Shown: piece by piece, positions 36,696 through 49,989 of the stretch
How the letters are laid out: the number at the start of each line of letters is the position of its first letter
Numbering within the stretch: the first letter of the stretch is position 1
NCBI GenBank assembly: GCA_037043235.1
Contig: JAWRVZ010000025.1
Location: forward strand, 2,755,501 to 2,819,500
Source of the DNA: Rhodeus uyekii
Lineage: Eukaryota > Chordata > Actinopteri > Cypriniformes > Acheilognathidae
Length of the DNA stretch: 64,000 nucleotides
Direction of reading: 5' to 3'
Made by a program: the position numbers and the translations under genes
Notes under the pieces: generated by a model
What the model was told of the DNA's origin: nothing
Database searches by the model: none
The model's input: the letters and a program-made list of their open reading frames with translations, nothing else

Positions 36696-37768
36696 CAGGG
36701 GTCCTCAAACTACGGTTCTCTCATCCGGCCCACGGAGACCTTTTTGTCTACGGGAAAAAATTACGGAACTTTACGTGTATCCTGCCAAGATCAGCCACCG
36801 CTTACATGGATGTTATGTTTTTACCAAATTAAAATAGAGGCGCGCAGTAGTGCGTTCCCTTTCTAGAGTGGGAACGAGATGCTGCAACTAAATGCATTTG
36901 GGAACTCCTCCCCTTCACGTAATTTCTGAAACCTTATAGGATAATGCTAGTTGACAACTGGCCAATTGTAGCGCGATGCGGATCTGGCCGTATTAATAGC
37001 ATAAGCGTGACAAATGCGTCAGAATATTTCCTTCACACTTCTCTAAACGAAATATGGAAAGATAACCGAGGTTACAATAGTAAACGGAGACGTTTTCCAA
37101 CCGATCACAACATTACAAAACCTTATTCGCTGCTCACTTTTTCTACTTTCGGTCACCGTCAATGAGATTATATACCGTTTTTGCCCGCATATAATCTGCA
37201 GACATATTTTGTTTGCACCCTCATATAGCTCGCGGGTGTGATATGTAAAATATATGAAAATGGTATGTGTAAACATAAAATGTGTGATATAGCCCGCAGG
37301 ACTGGTGTTTTTTTTTTTTTCCCCCGTTTTTTTTTCTTTTTTTTTTTTTCGTCATTCCTAATGTCAAAACCTTTGCATCAATGTACCTTTCAATCTTTTG
37401 AACAACATACATGTGTGAACAAACATTTTCAAGAATAAAATACGTGAAGAACAATTTGAGAACGAACTTGTCCAATGATAATCTTAGGTCACTGTTGATG
37501 TTAGGGACATCAAATCTAAAGCCTGAAATGTCTGCTATTTTAGCATCCAGGTAAAAATTTCATCATTCCCACAAATACAGGTGTCCATGTGTAGTGTATC
37601 ATTGTGTTATTAAGTAATAACTGAATAAAATAATATTAAATAAATTATTAAAAACAGCATCCATGTTTTGATTATTTTTTTATTTGGACCTTGAGTGTGT
37701 AGTTGGCCCCCAGAACTGTTGTTTGATAGTTAATGCGGCCCTCCGGCTGAAAAGTTTGGAAACCCCTG
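36696..37768. mobile_element. hAT-like element with near-perfect 8-bp target duplication
   Basis: The left end CAGGGGTCCTCAAACTACGG and right end AGTTTGGAAACCCCTG form hAT (Charlie-like) termini. The flanks CTATAATT (36688-36695) and CTATAATC (37769-37776) differ at one base. Of its 1073 bp, the ends (about 120 bp left, 100 bp right) carry typical CGGCCC/CCGG motifs. The centre (36840-37600) is unrelated AT-rich cargo with no transposase. Confidence 0.8.
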
Positions 37769-39382
37769 CTATAATCCTTCATTGCACGTTTCAAAGATTT
37801 ACAATCTATTCATATTCATTAGCTTTGTGTCGTTCAAGTTAGTCCTTTTTTCAGACATTAAAAATAAGCACATTGCAACAAGCACAACGTAACATTGGTG
37901 ACTCAGGGACAAGAGAGAGCAGAGTCCAAATAAAGCACACACTTTATTAACAAAAATAACAAAAGTACAGTAACAGGGAAACACCTCTATATACCTCTGA
38001 TGTAACCATTAAAAATAACCTATTTTTAATGGTTACATCAAACCATTAACCACTAACTTACAATGCTCACAGGAAACACAAGTGCCTTCAAGTGTATTCT
38101 CATTGATCAACATCCACACATTTTTTCTGTTACTGAGACATTTAAAAAAAATAAAAATGTCTTTAAAAATCTTTGCTGGCTCATGCATTGCATAAAATAA
38201 TCTGGAATGCTCAATTCAGATGGGATTCAAATAACAGATATGATTTGTTAAGTTTTATATTACCCCACCTCTATATTTAAAAATGATCACGCTGCAAGAG
38301 GATTTTACTTAATAATTACAAAATTTATATTCCTAATTTCATAAACTATGCTGAATGCACAGATACAGTTTGAATCCATGCCAGTGTTCAGTGCTGTGAA
38401 ACTTTGCTCTGAGACTTTGATGTAAGGGAGGCATAATGCCAGATTATTTTTTTGATAGAGAGTAGAATAAGATAAATACTTCCTTCCCAACACTCAATGA
38501 CACATCTCTTCTAAATACCGAGATAAGACAAAAGGCACTACATTTATCTTTAGTTCAAATAAGTGTCTCACTGATCAATTTTATTTATGTTTCCTTTGAG
38601 CATATATTTGGCATACCAGGAATATTTTCAATTAGTGTTTGAATCCAAAGCAAATGATGCAGCTGCTCTGAGGGGAATGCTGTCTACTCTATTTGAAAAT
38701 ATTCTTCTCAACTCAAGAGGAAACAAACTGTAATAGAAATCAGATTTCTTAGTGAATCATGTCTCTAAGAATCATAAATGTAAACGGAATAATAAAAACA
38801 ACTTATTTATTTCCAAAATAGAGGCATGAAAATAAAATGTAGTTCTTATCACCAAGGTCCTTTTTATCCAAGGTATGGGTGATGAATGAAGTCTTTTTCA
38901 GTGATAAATTAACCTGTGCAACTGCACAGATGGCGTTCGATCTTTGGCACACAAGGACACAATATCTGTCACACTGTCACTGACTTAATGTCTTTGATGT
39001 CCACAGACTCAGTGCAAGTTCAAAGCACCATGGTTGCTGTGGGATGTGATGCAGCAAATTTTCTGAATTACCAATGATACAAACGTTATCTTACACTGAA
39101 AATAACACAGAGGGCACTAAAGATGGTTTATAGAGTTAAATACTTCACAATAAAAAAAAAGATCAAATAGAAGCCACATTATATGAATTGTCTGTTTGGA
39201 GCTTTGATGGAAATTAAACTAGGTCAACCAGTCCGTAAATGTTTCTCATTAGCCAATGAAAAATCATAATTGGTCTCTTACTTAATTTATTGGTTTGTTT
39301 CCAACTGAGACAAATGGTCAACTTTTTTTTCTCAGTAAATATTTTGTTTAAATCCTGCTGGCCTGTGAGTTCTTTTAAAGTA
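37769..39382. other. No recognised gene; one perfect hairpin
   Basis: A-rich text at 37880-37990 could be an LTR scrap. The rest is AT-rich spacer. Confidence 0.5.
37998..38040. repeat. Perfect 20-bp hairpin with 3-nt loop
   Basis: TGATGTAACCATTAAAAATA (37998-38017), loop ACC, then its exact reverse complement (38021-38040). An RNA copy could fold as a simple stem-loop, or the pair may be a micro-inversion duplicate. Confidence 0.95.
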
Positions 39383-40105
39383 CAGAGGAGTTCACTTATC
39401 TCGACTCACGGTTAACTCGCCAGTCCTATTATGTCGACGTTTTTGAAGTGGAACCGCCAAACTACCTCTTTGTTTTAGCATTTTCTTGTGGGTAATGTCT
39501 ATTCTTTAATGTCAATGCAATCTAATATCTCGAGCACAAAAGAGGGACAAATTTGCCACTTCACATGTTATCTTGTGACTAATTAGCGTACCTAGTTCAC
39601 TCTGACAGCACTCTGACAGCTGGCACTGATAGGCTGTCTGACCTCTCAATCATGCAAGAAGACATGATTGGCTGTCTGCCATGAGGGCGGGCTCTTCTCA
39701 TCTCATCCGACACGCTTCTTAAAGGGACGAGCTGCTGAACAGCGCAGCGGGAGAGACTGCTTTTTCTTTTTCTTCTGATTCTGACTTGTGTTTTTTTTTC
39801 TTATTGGGTGAATTTCACGCACAAGCACTGTGTACCGAGCCAGAACAGTTATGGAAAATTGACGTCATGTGAGCAACATTTGAAATTCGAAATGTGATCT
39901 TACACAAAAAAGTTAATCAATCTATGGGTGCGGGTTATGCCAACGATTTTTTGCACAAAACCCAAAACCTGCTGGCTATATGAGTGTGCGGATTATTTGC
40001 GTCTGTGGGTTGTATGTGGAAAAAAAATCGGTAATATGTTTTATGGCTTATCTCAAAATGTTATTTTGCAACCCCCGAGGCCGTTGAAATAACCAAACTC
40101 CACTA
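39383..40105. mobile_element. pogo-like MITE, degenerate
   Basis: Ends match inversely over 25 bases at about 18 positions (TACAGAGGAGTTCACTTATC against TATAGTGGAGTTTGGTTATT), with TA at 39381-39382 and 40106-40107. Inside, TCTCGACTCACGGTTAACTCG is typical of pogo/Tigger subterminal text. 39590-39730 holds two CTCTGACAGC copies, an ATTGGCT and a GAGGGCGGGC string. No transposase is visible. Confidence 0.6.
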
Positions 40106-41366
40106 TATATTGTATAAAAGTACTTTTTTTTTTTTTTACCAGGGGTCAGAAGAGAAAGTCTGTATGCCAAACTTTATTAAATGTTCCATGCGTCCATGCA
40201 ATCGTTAGTGAAGAGACTTCTTGGGACTGCTCTGCTGTACGTGGAAAAGATAAATAAAATGAAAGAGAATTATTCACATGTTAGGGAAACGTTTGGTGAA
40301 GAAAAGGTGAAAGGATTAGGCAAGGATAATAATGTAACAATCAAATTAATCAAATAACATTTGATCAAAATCTACTAATAATAGATCTTTCCAATTGATT
40401 TGGAACCAGTTAAAAATAAAAAATTTTGGCAGGAAAGACACCTAGATTAAGACAAGGCATCCCCTGCAAGTGTGAATGGATTACTTTGTCCACAGCCAGT
40501 GGTCAAGGTTTGTGAAAAGATCCCATAGTACTTAGTAAACAGTACCTTTGCCTGGAGACTTGCATTTCTATGATTTATACAATTGTTGGCATAATATTCA
40601 CTGTTTCCACAGCAATTTGTCTCTTGGCTCGTGTTAAGGCCCTTTTTTCTTTGTTCGCAAAAAGATGGCTGAGAATTCCGAAAGTCAGATGTTTTTTAGT
40701 TCTTCAGAATGACTTGGCTTGAATAATTATTCATGTTTATTTTCTTGACTATGTTCAGCATGTTCTTTTCTCTTGGCTCCAAGAATGTCTTTGTCTGTTG
40801 TCTCCGAAGACCTGACTCTGTTCCTGCTGTCTAGCAAACAAGGAAGTGTTATGCATTTAAAATGCTGATTTTCTTCAGTATTAACAACTTTTTCCCACAT
40901 AACCCTTTCATTTTTTTTAGGAAGTTTGTACTCCAGGCAGTTTATCTGTAATATAAGGAGAATTTGGCTGCATGCACCCTCTATTGTGTTCCATTATTTG
41001 CATTTCACTTTCATGTAATTCTTTTGGGCAGTCTGAAAGTTTGTAATGTGCAGTGATACATTATTCATGAGAACAACACCAACATTAGTGGCATTCCACA
41101 TATAGTTGGTTTGCAAGTTCATTGTCACAGAAAAACAATTAGAAAAAGTAACATTTGACATGTTTTACGACCGCTTGGGGACAGCCGTAACAGGAAAAAG
41201 GAAACGTGAGTCTCAATACCAAAGAGATTAAAATAATAATAAGTTTATTGAAAAAGGGATTAATCTTCAGGGGCAGACAAGGCCAAAATAACAAACAGAA
41301 ACAATCTACGTAGAAACCTCTAATTTACCTGAATCAAAAATAAAGAAAACAAAATATAATTTAACT
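40106..41366. other. No recognised gene; LTR-like A-rich text at the right end
   Basis: 41165-41366 together with 41695-42140 looks like one A-rich LTR or leader sequence, interrupted by the solo element. Confidence 0.4.
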
Positions 41367-41690
41367 GATGTTTTATTAACAAAGTTCGGGAGGAGCACGT
41401 TCAAATGATTAATACAATCAATACGTCATCAGCAATCACTCCTCATCCTATCAGCAGGAGAGGAAGTACGTATATATAGACACGTTTGACTCACCTACAG
41501 CTCTTTGACATTTTTCGGCATCCCTCCACCACCCCAACTCCTCACACTTAATTGTTCCTATCAAAGTCAGGATACGGGGGGAGTGCTCCAGGTTCGGGCT
41601 AATACCGAGCTCGGAGCCCTCTCCTCGGACAGCTCGCCAAATACGCTTACCATCCATTGCTCCTGAATCATTCGTAAGTGTGAACTCGTG
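41367..41690 (+). mobile_element. Solo short element, copy B, with 4-bp target duplication
   Basis: 324 bp from GATGTTTTATTAACAAAG to GTGAACTCGTG, flanked by AACT on both sides (41363-41366 and 41691-41694). It has the same orientation as the full recombinase element at 58615. It contains left arm, one copy of the roughly 84-bp repeat (with GTACGTATATATAGAC) and right arm, contiguous, with no cassette. There is no terminal inverted repeat. Confidence 0.92.
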
Positions 41691-43083
41691 AACTTACCTA
41701 TCTCCCTCAACAAAAACAAAGTGAAAAGATAAACAAAATGGCGTCAAACAACCTACTTCTCTTAATGTGCACAAAATATATACAAGTGGAATAAAGAAAG
41801 AATTATATACAAATTGCGAACAATGCCAAAATCCGAGTCCAAGAATTGTGGTCAAACAGGATGGGTCAAGTTTACAAATACAAAAACTCACAATTACAAA
41901 TAAACTCACAATCAATCACAAAATAAACACTAACAATCTCTCTGATGCAAAACTTTAAACAAGACAAAGACGATACGAAAAAAAAATAGCTATAGCGAAG
42001 TGTACACAATCAAACAGATGGCACAGTAGTGGCATGAAGCCGAGAATGGATGTTCGGGGTGGTCCTTATATCCAGATCAGGGGTTTGGCAGGACCGATCA
42101 CAGTCTTCAAGTTATTAACAAAGGGAGTAACCAATCTCCAACACATCTACACACATAGAGAGAGAGGTACTCACACGATATGCACAAACTCAGGATCATA
42201 ACACATGTAATAAAACAACTTGTCATTAAAATACAAAACACCATACTTAAAAATGTAAAGTTTTTCAATTAAATAATTACAATTTAGTATGGCACACTTT
42301 TTCGTAGGGTCCGTTTCCATGGTGATTCGTGGCTCTGTTGAGAAACCCTTGTGTGTTAACACTGAACATACTCTGGGTTAAATGAAGTTAATCCCGGGTG
42401 CATTTTTGGAATCAACATCCCTTGAGTAATCAAGGTTTGAGTCAGTCAACCTAGAGTTTTTAGCGTATGTTTGACGGTAAGAATGTTTAACCTTGTTTTC
42501 TGGAATACCCCCCTGTTGACTAATGTTGTGCATTCCTTTTGTTGTCATTGACAATGAATGCATCTCTTTTTGTAACCAAGAATATGTAATTTTCTTCATT
42601 CTGTTACCGAGCTTGTTCTGTGCTCTTTATAAATATGATTCATAACAATCGTGTCACACAAATGTAAATTGTTCAGTGGTAAAAGTTCATTCACACAGAA
42701 CACATATCCCAGTTAAGTATATTATTTGATATTTTACATTGCACATTACTTACTTCATATTACAATTAGTTACATAAGAGTTTTGACTTACTCCTCTCAT
42801 ATTTTCTGGTCCTAATGATACTTGAATGTGGTTGTAAAGAACTCTGGACAAGTCATAAGAATCAACAGGAACAATATAATATGTTAAGGAATGTAACATT
42901 GTGATTAACAGTGAGATCTAAGGCAGTAAGAACTGTTGAACAATATGTTTTGATATTTTGTGTGGGTGTCAGTTAGTGGTGTAGAACACACTGTATAGTA
43001 TGCATAACAACTCCTAATAGAGGCAGACTCATGCAGTGTTTTGTTGACTCTCACTCCACACCAATACAACACTTTCATATTAT
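41691..43083. other. No recognised gene
   Basis: A-rich at 41700-42000, probably the continuation of the sequence interrupted by copy B. The rest is AT-rich spacer. Confidence 0.45.
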
Positions 43084-43397
43084 TGTCGCATGGTTGCAGT
43101 ACAAAGGGAAGTAGGCAGGATCCGGATGCAACTTCATTAGACTTAGTCAAAACAAAACACTGAAGAGACTTTGGAACAGAACAAACAATGTGTCAAGGAC
43201 GGACAGTGAACTGAACAAAACACAGGGCTTAAATACAAGTGCAAATAAAAGAGGACTAATTAACTAGACACCTGAACAGAACTAACTCAACCGAAATAAC
43301 CAAGGAGATAAACAAGTGGGGGATGGAGAAAGACTGAATTAGTAAACATTATAGAAGATAAGAACAGAGATTCAAGAAACCAACTCAAAACCTGACA
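43084..43397 (-). repeat. LTR, probably a 3' LTR with upstream polypurine tract
   Basis: On the minus strand it begins TGTCAGGTTTTGAGTTGG at 43397 and runs about 314 bp. Immediately upstream on that strand, CCTGGGAGTGGGTCTAC resembles a polypurine tract, and ATGGCTCAAGGATACGCC precedes it. This marks the 3' end of a minus-strand gypsy-like element whose interior is not recognisable. Confidence 0.5.
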
Positions 43398-46049
43398 GTA
43401 GACCCACTCCCAGGAGGCGTATCCTTGAGCCATAAAAAGTCCATGGGGTGGGTGTCCTACAGAAGATAATCTATGAATGATAATCTATAGGCTAATAATA
43501 GTGTAGCATGTATTATTCTTATTCTCCTGTCACGTCACAGGATTACGTACATGTTAAGAACATTTCAAAAATATTTCTGCTCAGTAACTACTAAAATATA
43601 GATTAAGAGAAAAAAATCAAATTTAACAAAAAGTCAATTCTGTTAGTTGATATGGCCAATTTAAATAAAAATGTATTCTAACTGATTTATCTTTCATACA
43701 GTACTTTCCTTTGTAAGCTCTTAGACTCTAAGCCTTCAATTTACTTTGAAATTAAACATGTCCTCGGACCACAGAAAACATAGCTGTCCTTACACAGTTT
43801 TATGGTGGAGGATCTGAGCAATACTACTTCTGCTTGAAAAAAGTGCAGAGACTGGTATATTTATATATACATTTGGTATACAATCTGTTGAACAAAAGAC
43901 CAGAGGAGAAGTGAAAACATCCTAAAAGCCACTTCTCTAATGCTGTGCCATCCAATAGATATGCAGTGAATGTACAGCCCAAGCAAGACAATTTGGGCAG
44001 ATGTGATCCAGGGGTGTAGCGCTATACCGGTATTGGCAATAAAATGAATAGTACGTGCATGATAATACGGCATGCAAGTAATCCAACACCAGTATCTAGA
44101 TAACATCCCAAAAATCCCAACAGGTGGCTGTATTCCACCTTAATGCTAAAAACCTGAGACACAGCACATATCCATAATACTGCTGTGCAAAATCATGTTA
44201 TCTGATAAGACCGAGGAGAGGTTCTATCTATTGCGGTGAGTGTAAAAGGGGGAAATGCTAGCAACCTATTCGCCAACCTCCGTGTCCATCATCCTGCAGA
44301 TTTTGCCACTAATACAGACAGTAAGTTGCAATTATTGTGCTAGACCTGAAACGTGAAGCTTTTAATCCAAAAGTATGCTCATTCAAACAAAGACGTATGG
44401 ATTATTGTATGTTTATTTCAAATGTCTTAGTAACACTTTGCTACAATGTCTCATTTGTTAGATTTATTTCTTTTTTGACAACTTTCTGAGAGATTGGTAT
44501 GACCATTGAACATTTTGCTGCTGGTGCATAAATGTAATATTGCGCATTCACTTCTGCTAAACTTAATTTATGATTTGTATTAAAACAGAGCTTATGATTT
44601 TAAACTTTATGTATGATTACCTCATAAGGAATTTTCCAAACTGACCACGCAAAAATGCATAGTGATATAACCGAAGGCAGACCATTAGTTTATCTCTGAT
44701 TTCTGATCAAGCTGCAGACTGCTAGCAGCAAATGTTATCAACAATCTGAATGTTGAGCAGCAAGCTCATTGGACGCTGATGCCACAGCAACCAATAAGCT
44801 GTGCTAAGTAGATAATGTAATCTCTAAAAAAATTCAGTTATGGACCTATTAGCTTCTGCCATCTAGAGTTTAATTCCAGAAATGTGTATTTAATGTATTA
44901 ACTAGCAGGGAACAATTGTTACAGTATTTATTAATCTTTGTTAATATTAATACAAATCCAGTTGTTCATTGTTTCTTAGTTCACAGTGCATTATGACGTT
45001 AAATAATAGATGTTTACAAATATAATATATTATTAAATGTTGAAATTACTAAATATTGTAGAAGCATTGTTAATTCTTAGTTCACGTTAAAGTAGTAAAC
45101 TAATATTAAACTATTATTAATTAATGAAATATTATTCGGTGTTACCCATATATTTTGAGAGGAATAGTTTGTTGTATTTTTACCCAAAATAGGGAGATGT
45201 GAGGATTATGAAATTCTCAAATCACAAATGTAATTTGTTTAATTCATACTCAACCTCTCACAGAAAGTCCACAAGTAAGACCCATAGAAGTATTAAACTT
45301 TTGACATTCCAGAAAATTTTCCCCCTGGTTTTGCATTTAATTATGAGGGGACTAAATAATAGACCAAACAATGTAGTTGACAAAGAACAAGTGAAAGGAG
45401 GAGACTAATGACAAGGTAATGAATGGGATAAGAAGGGGGCAGGACCAGATGCAGCAATGACAGCACTCTCAATTCAAGTCCATGAGCTCCAACAAACACT
45501 CAACAGAGACCTGGAAGGAGAACATTTGGCCTGCACAGATGAACACACATCCTCATTTACCACATAAGGTAAAAGGTAAAAACCTTTGGTCAGCAAATAT
45601 AATATAATTGCAATATAATTTGCAGAAACATAATTGTTTTTCAGTAAAGACCTAAAACTAAACAAAATGTGAACTAGTAAAATGAACTGGGAATGAATGA
45701 AAAACTAAAATTGATTATTAATATTTAAAAAATAAACTAATGCTAATAATATGACAAAAAACATTTACTACAAAAACACAATTACTAATATTGAATCTAA
45801 AATTAAAACAACAAAATATTATCTTGATAATACTACCAAATCGTATTTAAATGATAAAGCAACTGGTAGTAACTGATTGAAAGGGAAATTTCAGCTTTTA
45901 ACAACAATATTTATATTATGAATACCGTAAAGGCAGAATTGGGTATAAAACTGTCATTCCAAACAATTTCCTTTTGTGATTTTTTATTTTAAATATTGGG
46001 GTAAATATTACAGTATATTTGTAAGACACTCTAAACACACCTCGTTCAA
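43398..46049. other. AT-rich spacer, no recognised gene
   Basis: No element or coding region recognised. The short ORFs are not protein-like. Confidence 0.5.
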
Positions 46050-46215
46050 TGTAATGTTTTACATTTACGCATTCGGCAGATGCTTTTATCCAAAGCGACT
46101 TGCATTGCATTCAATATGCACATTAACATTCTAATCAGTTCTTTCATTCCCTGTTGACTGAACCCATGACCTTGGCCTTGCCAGCGCCAACTCTACAGTT
46201 TGAGCTAATGTCCAA
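46050..46215 (-). repeat. tRNA-derived SINE
   Basis: On the minus strand the head reads GTAGAGTTGGCGCTGGCAAG-like text and GGGTTCAGTCAAC, corresponding to polymerase III A and B boxes. It is followed by the tail with AAGCGTCTGCC-type fish SINE string (plus strand ACGCATTCGGCAGATGCTTT, ATCCAAAGCGACTTGCATTG). This is a typical teleost SINE, moderately diverged. Confidence 0.7.
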
Positions 46216-48424
46216 ATGAAACCAACGGTACTGACTGTAAGGCTTTTCATTTTTCAAGGATTTCTTTCTCAAAGACAGCTCTTCCAGATGCCCTAAAAAT
46301 GAAATGTCATTGTAATTGTAATTTAAAAATAAACTAAAAAGCCCAACAGCGTTTAAAACTCACACATTCTATGCATTTTACATTGCAATCCCTGTTTGAA
46401 TTTCTAGATTTAAAAAAAAAAAATAAATGCATGTTTAAATGACCAACGGAATTTACGAAAAAAAAGAGCCCTCTCAACACCTCTAAAGTGTTTCTATTTA
46501 CCTGGAGATATTCATCTCACTCTTATTCATCCTTCCTCCAGCTTCTGTGAAGGGGGCTTCAGAGACATGGCAAAGATGGACTAAGCGAAGCATTAAATTG
46601 GCTTCTTAAAGGAAATGAATATATAACTTTGAGGAACTGATCCATTGGCAGTGCACATCTGTTGTGCTTGAATTTTTACAGTGAGGGTTGTCAGCTTGAA
46701 TGTTCTGTTCTGACCATCAAACACACAATTTGTGAATGCACGCATATTTTACTATAGTTACCCTTATATAATTGTTTTCAATTTGTTCGGTCAGTCGGTA
46801 CACGGCAGGCCTATGTTTTTCAGAGACCCAGACCTCAATGGCCACATGAACACTGCAAACCTGGTAGTGATACATACAATATTGTTACGGAGAGATACTC
46901 AGATAAGAGAGTTAGAGGAAACAAACAATTATAAAAAAGTAAACTTTAAAGCTAGATGTGAGAGTGTGAGAGTTCTTGGAATGAACAGGCTTATATGATG
47001 ATGGGTTGGTGGTGAAGGGTGTTGGTGAAAGGATGAATCCAGTGAGTGAAGCAGAGTGGCTGGTCGAAAATGGGTACTTGAAAGTAGGTAAGAATGAGAC
47101 TTGGAAAGACTAGGATGGGGATTGCTGAAAGTCTGAAATAATTCATGAATAATTTCTTCAACACATCATAGAATACTTTTATCTTGAGTATGGCAATCAA
47201 TTCAAAATGAAACTCAAATCCAAATCCAAAAGAATCACACTCATTTATTCACAAGAACCAATGCTTTGGACCAAAAAAAAAAGGATGATAAGAGGAAGAC
47301 AAATCATGGGTTGAGATATGGCCAGCCAACAAATGATCTCTCTGAAGGACGTCAGGAACTATTGTTATTTGATTCTCTCTGTTTTCTACTTTTCTGTGAT
47401 CTTTAAAAAATGGCATTGATAGAGAGATGAAATATTGAAGGTTCCTTCAGAGTTAGAAGTGATGTTCTTTTTTCAAACATTCTTAGGCTTAACTGGACAA
47501 TAGTTTGCCTCTATCAAGGGCGAAACTTCCATGTTGGAGTGGATTCGGGAATCAGACATGATGGATGGAAAGATGGAAGCTTCTGTCTTCAGTTCTACTG
47601 AAACACAGCGATTTTGGTGATATTGGAATGCAAAGTAATTTGATAATAATTTTCTTAGTTATTGCATTGGACTTACATCATCATTAGCTCCAACAATAAT
47701 CCTCATATTAAAAATATATAAATTTTAATTATATTCCTCATATAAAAATTACTCTCACCTGCACTCAGAAATGATCACCTTTAGAGTTGTAATTCATCAA
47801 TAGTTACAAAGGCCTGATGAAAGCCAGAAATGACCATACGGACTGTAAAATTGGTGTATAATGTGACAGTAACCTCTTTATGGTCACCATACAGAGCAAA
47901 ATTGTAAATCAGTGCTGCACTTGCTTTGCAATCAGTCATTACGCTCACACATGCATCCACGTGAAGGAGGACAGGGGGAGGTTGATTGAAAGCTTGTGGG
48001 ACAACGTAGGTTAATGGTGCTGTCGTTTGTATCCCTGGTCACACACACCTCGGCTGTCCTCTGAGGCACGCATGAAGGTACTTCTCTGCACAGTCAGATT
48101 CAAACTGACGGGAATTGATTTCTGCTCTGATTGAAATGCCGTCTTCATGATGTGCTTGACTCAGCTTATTACTCAAAGCAGACACCAGCTATAGATTCAC
48201 AAAAAGCTGTCTTTATTTTGGCCACATAAGTACCCAATGCAGCCCTCATAACAGAACAAAAAATTAAATATATATGTCTTAAAAAATATTTTAAAGTGCA
48301 AATATTACTATATATGAATACTATATATTATAAATACTATATGTAATATACAATAATATAATACTATATATTACTCTTTGTGGGCCCATGGGTTTGGAGG
48401 GGCTTGTTTACCAGCATGCTGTAA
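46216..48424. other. AT-rich spacer, no recognised gene
   Basis: Nothing recognised; (TA)-rich text at 48270-48375 borders the transposase relic. Confidence 0.5.
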
Positions 48425-48430
48425 ACGTCC

Positions 48431-48733
48431 CAACGTCTTCTCACCTTCCAAGAGGAGCTAAAAGAAATCCTCCTGGACCGCCAACAACACCATCCTGGGA
48501 CTACACCTCACAAATATGTGACCATTTGGGATAATGTACGCTTCCACAGAACAAACCAAATCAGAGAGTGGTTCACCACAAACAGTAAACGCTTTTTAAA
48601 CGTCTGTCTGCCACCCTACTCCCCTTTCCTGAACCCTATCGAGGACTTTTCATCGTGGAGATGGAAGGTTTATGACAGACAAACCATACACCAGAGAGAA
48701 CCTCCTAAGCGCAATGGAGCTGGCCTGTGTTGA
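48431..48733 (+). pseudogene. IS630-like (Tc1/mariner superfamily) transposase, C-terminal half
   Basis: The frame is open from 48431: LLTFQEELKEILLDRQQHHP, HKYVTIWDNVRFHRTNQIRE (catalytic Asp at 48530), then LPPYSPFLNPIEDFSSWRWK (catalytic Glu at 48641), the second and third acidic residues of the IS630 DDE fold. The first aspartate and the DNA-binding N-terminus are absent. A frameshift after RWKVYDRQ is likely, because the expected continuation (RENLL.AMELAC, then DIPVEAFQGWI) appears in another frame up to about 48775. It is a truncated pseudogene. This group is known in fish genomes as IS630-type protein-like loci. Confidence 0.75.
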
Positions 48734-48849
48734 CATCCCAGTGGAGGCCTTCCAAGGATGGATTCACCATTGCAGTGTGTTTTTTTCCGCGGTGCCATGC
48801 AAAAGACAATATAGCCCGCGATGTGGATGAGGTGATGTGGCCCGATGCA

Positions 48850-49985
48850 GCTCAGCGACATGATGCAGCACAGTGATTGTGGTGTGAATAAAGTAAATAA
48901 AAAACTTCACACCCTGATCATGTTTTCAAGAGCACTGTTGTGTGCAATATATTGTTTTTGCATTGAGTTGTATTACAATAGTGTACATGCAGAATTTACT
49001 ATAGATTTATACTCTTCATATGAAACTCACAAATCGAAATGCTTAATCTTCCGCAGAGATCTAAGAAGATCCATTACTGTAAAGTTTTTAAATATATGCA
49101 TTGGCAGTTATGAAACAAAGAACCTTCTCACAAATTGAGCATTGTGTTTTCAATTGTTTTGCTGTAGTGTGTAATGATGTGCATAGTGTTTACATTTTTG
49201 AAAGCTTCAAACTGCTCCTTTGTTGTGAAAGTTTGAGTTTTGAAGTGAGAAGGTGTGGTTGTGTTTATGTAGCTTTAGAAAAGGGTGTTGTGTTTAGACA
49301 TTGGGGGAACATGGAGGAAACATTTGTGAAATGTGTTTTAGCATTTGAGCTAATCTAATAATGATATACTAATATATAGATAAGCCAGTGTTGCCAAGTT
49401 TTCTCTGTTTCTCTGAATTGGGGTACTTCCATACCATTGTAGTCCACGAGTTGACGCGCTCAAGATCCACCGGTTGAAGCATTCACATCCATGCGTCTCA
49501 TTCCTTTGATCTTCCTCACCTGTTTTCTATCAATCACATTGTTAATTATCTCTTTCACCTGTTCCTTGTTTGTTATCTTATAAGTTCCCTTTGTTTGGTG
49601 AATGTATTTATACGCTGAGTTCTCCCTTAGTCATGATTTGTTCTCGCTTATGAATGTGCAGTTGTGGTTCCCCGATGCAATTCTCCTAATTTATGATTAA
49701 CTTTTGTCATGTTATAACGATCTATTTTCAAAAGCATATTGGTTGCTTGTTACATAAGCAATTAAGGGACCAGAGACTTCAATGTTTCAATGAGCCATAT
49801 TTATTTTCCGATCATTCAGAAAACACTCCATCACAAATCACTGTCCTGATACAAATGAAACACCAAAAAGTTCAGTCGTTTATAGTAGCACTTTGGTTAC
49901 CTAGGAATCAGTCTTTACAGATGTAGAAGTGAGATGGAACAATATTTAAGATCTTTGCTGTTGAAGCCACACCAGCCTGTGACCG
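48850..49985. other. No recognised gene; an LTR-like block
   Basis: 49445-49660 has pyrimidine-rich repeats of TTTCACCTGTTCCTTGTTTG type that resemble a fish gypsy LTR on the plus strand. No boundary could be fixed. Confidence 0.4.
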
Positions 49986-49989
49986 AGTA

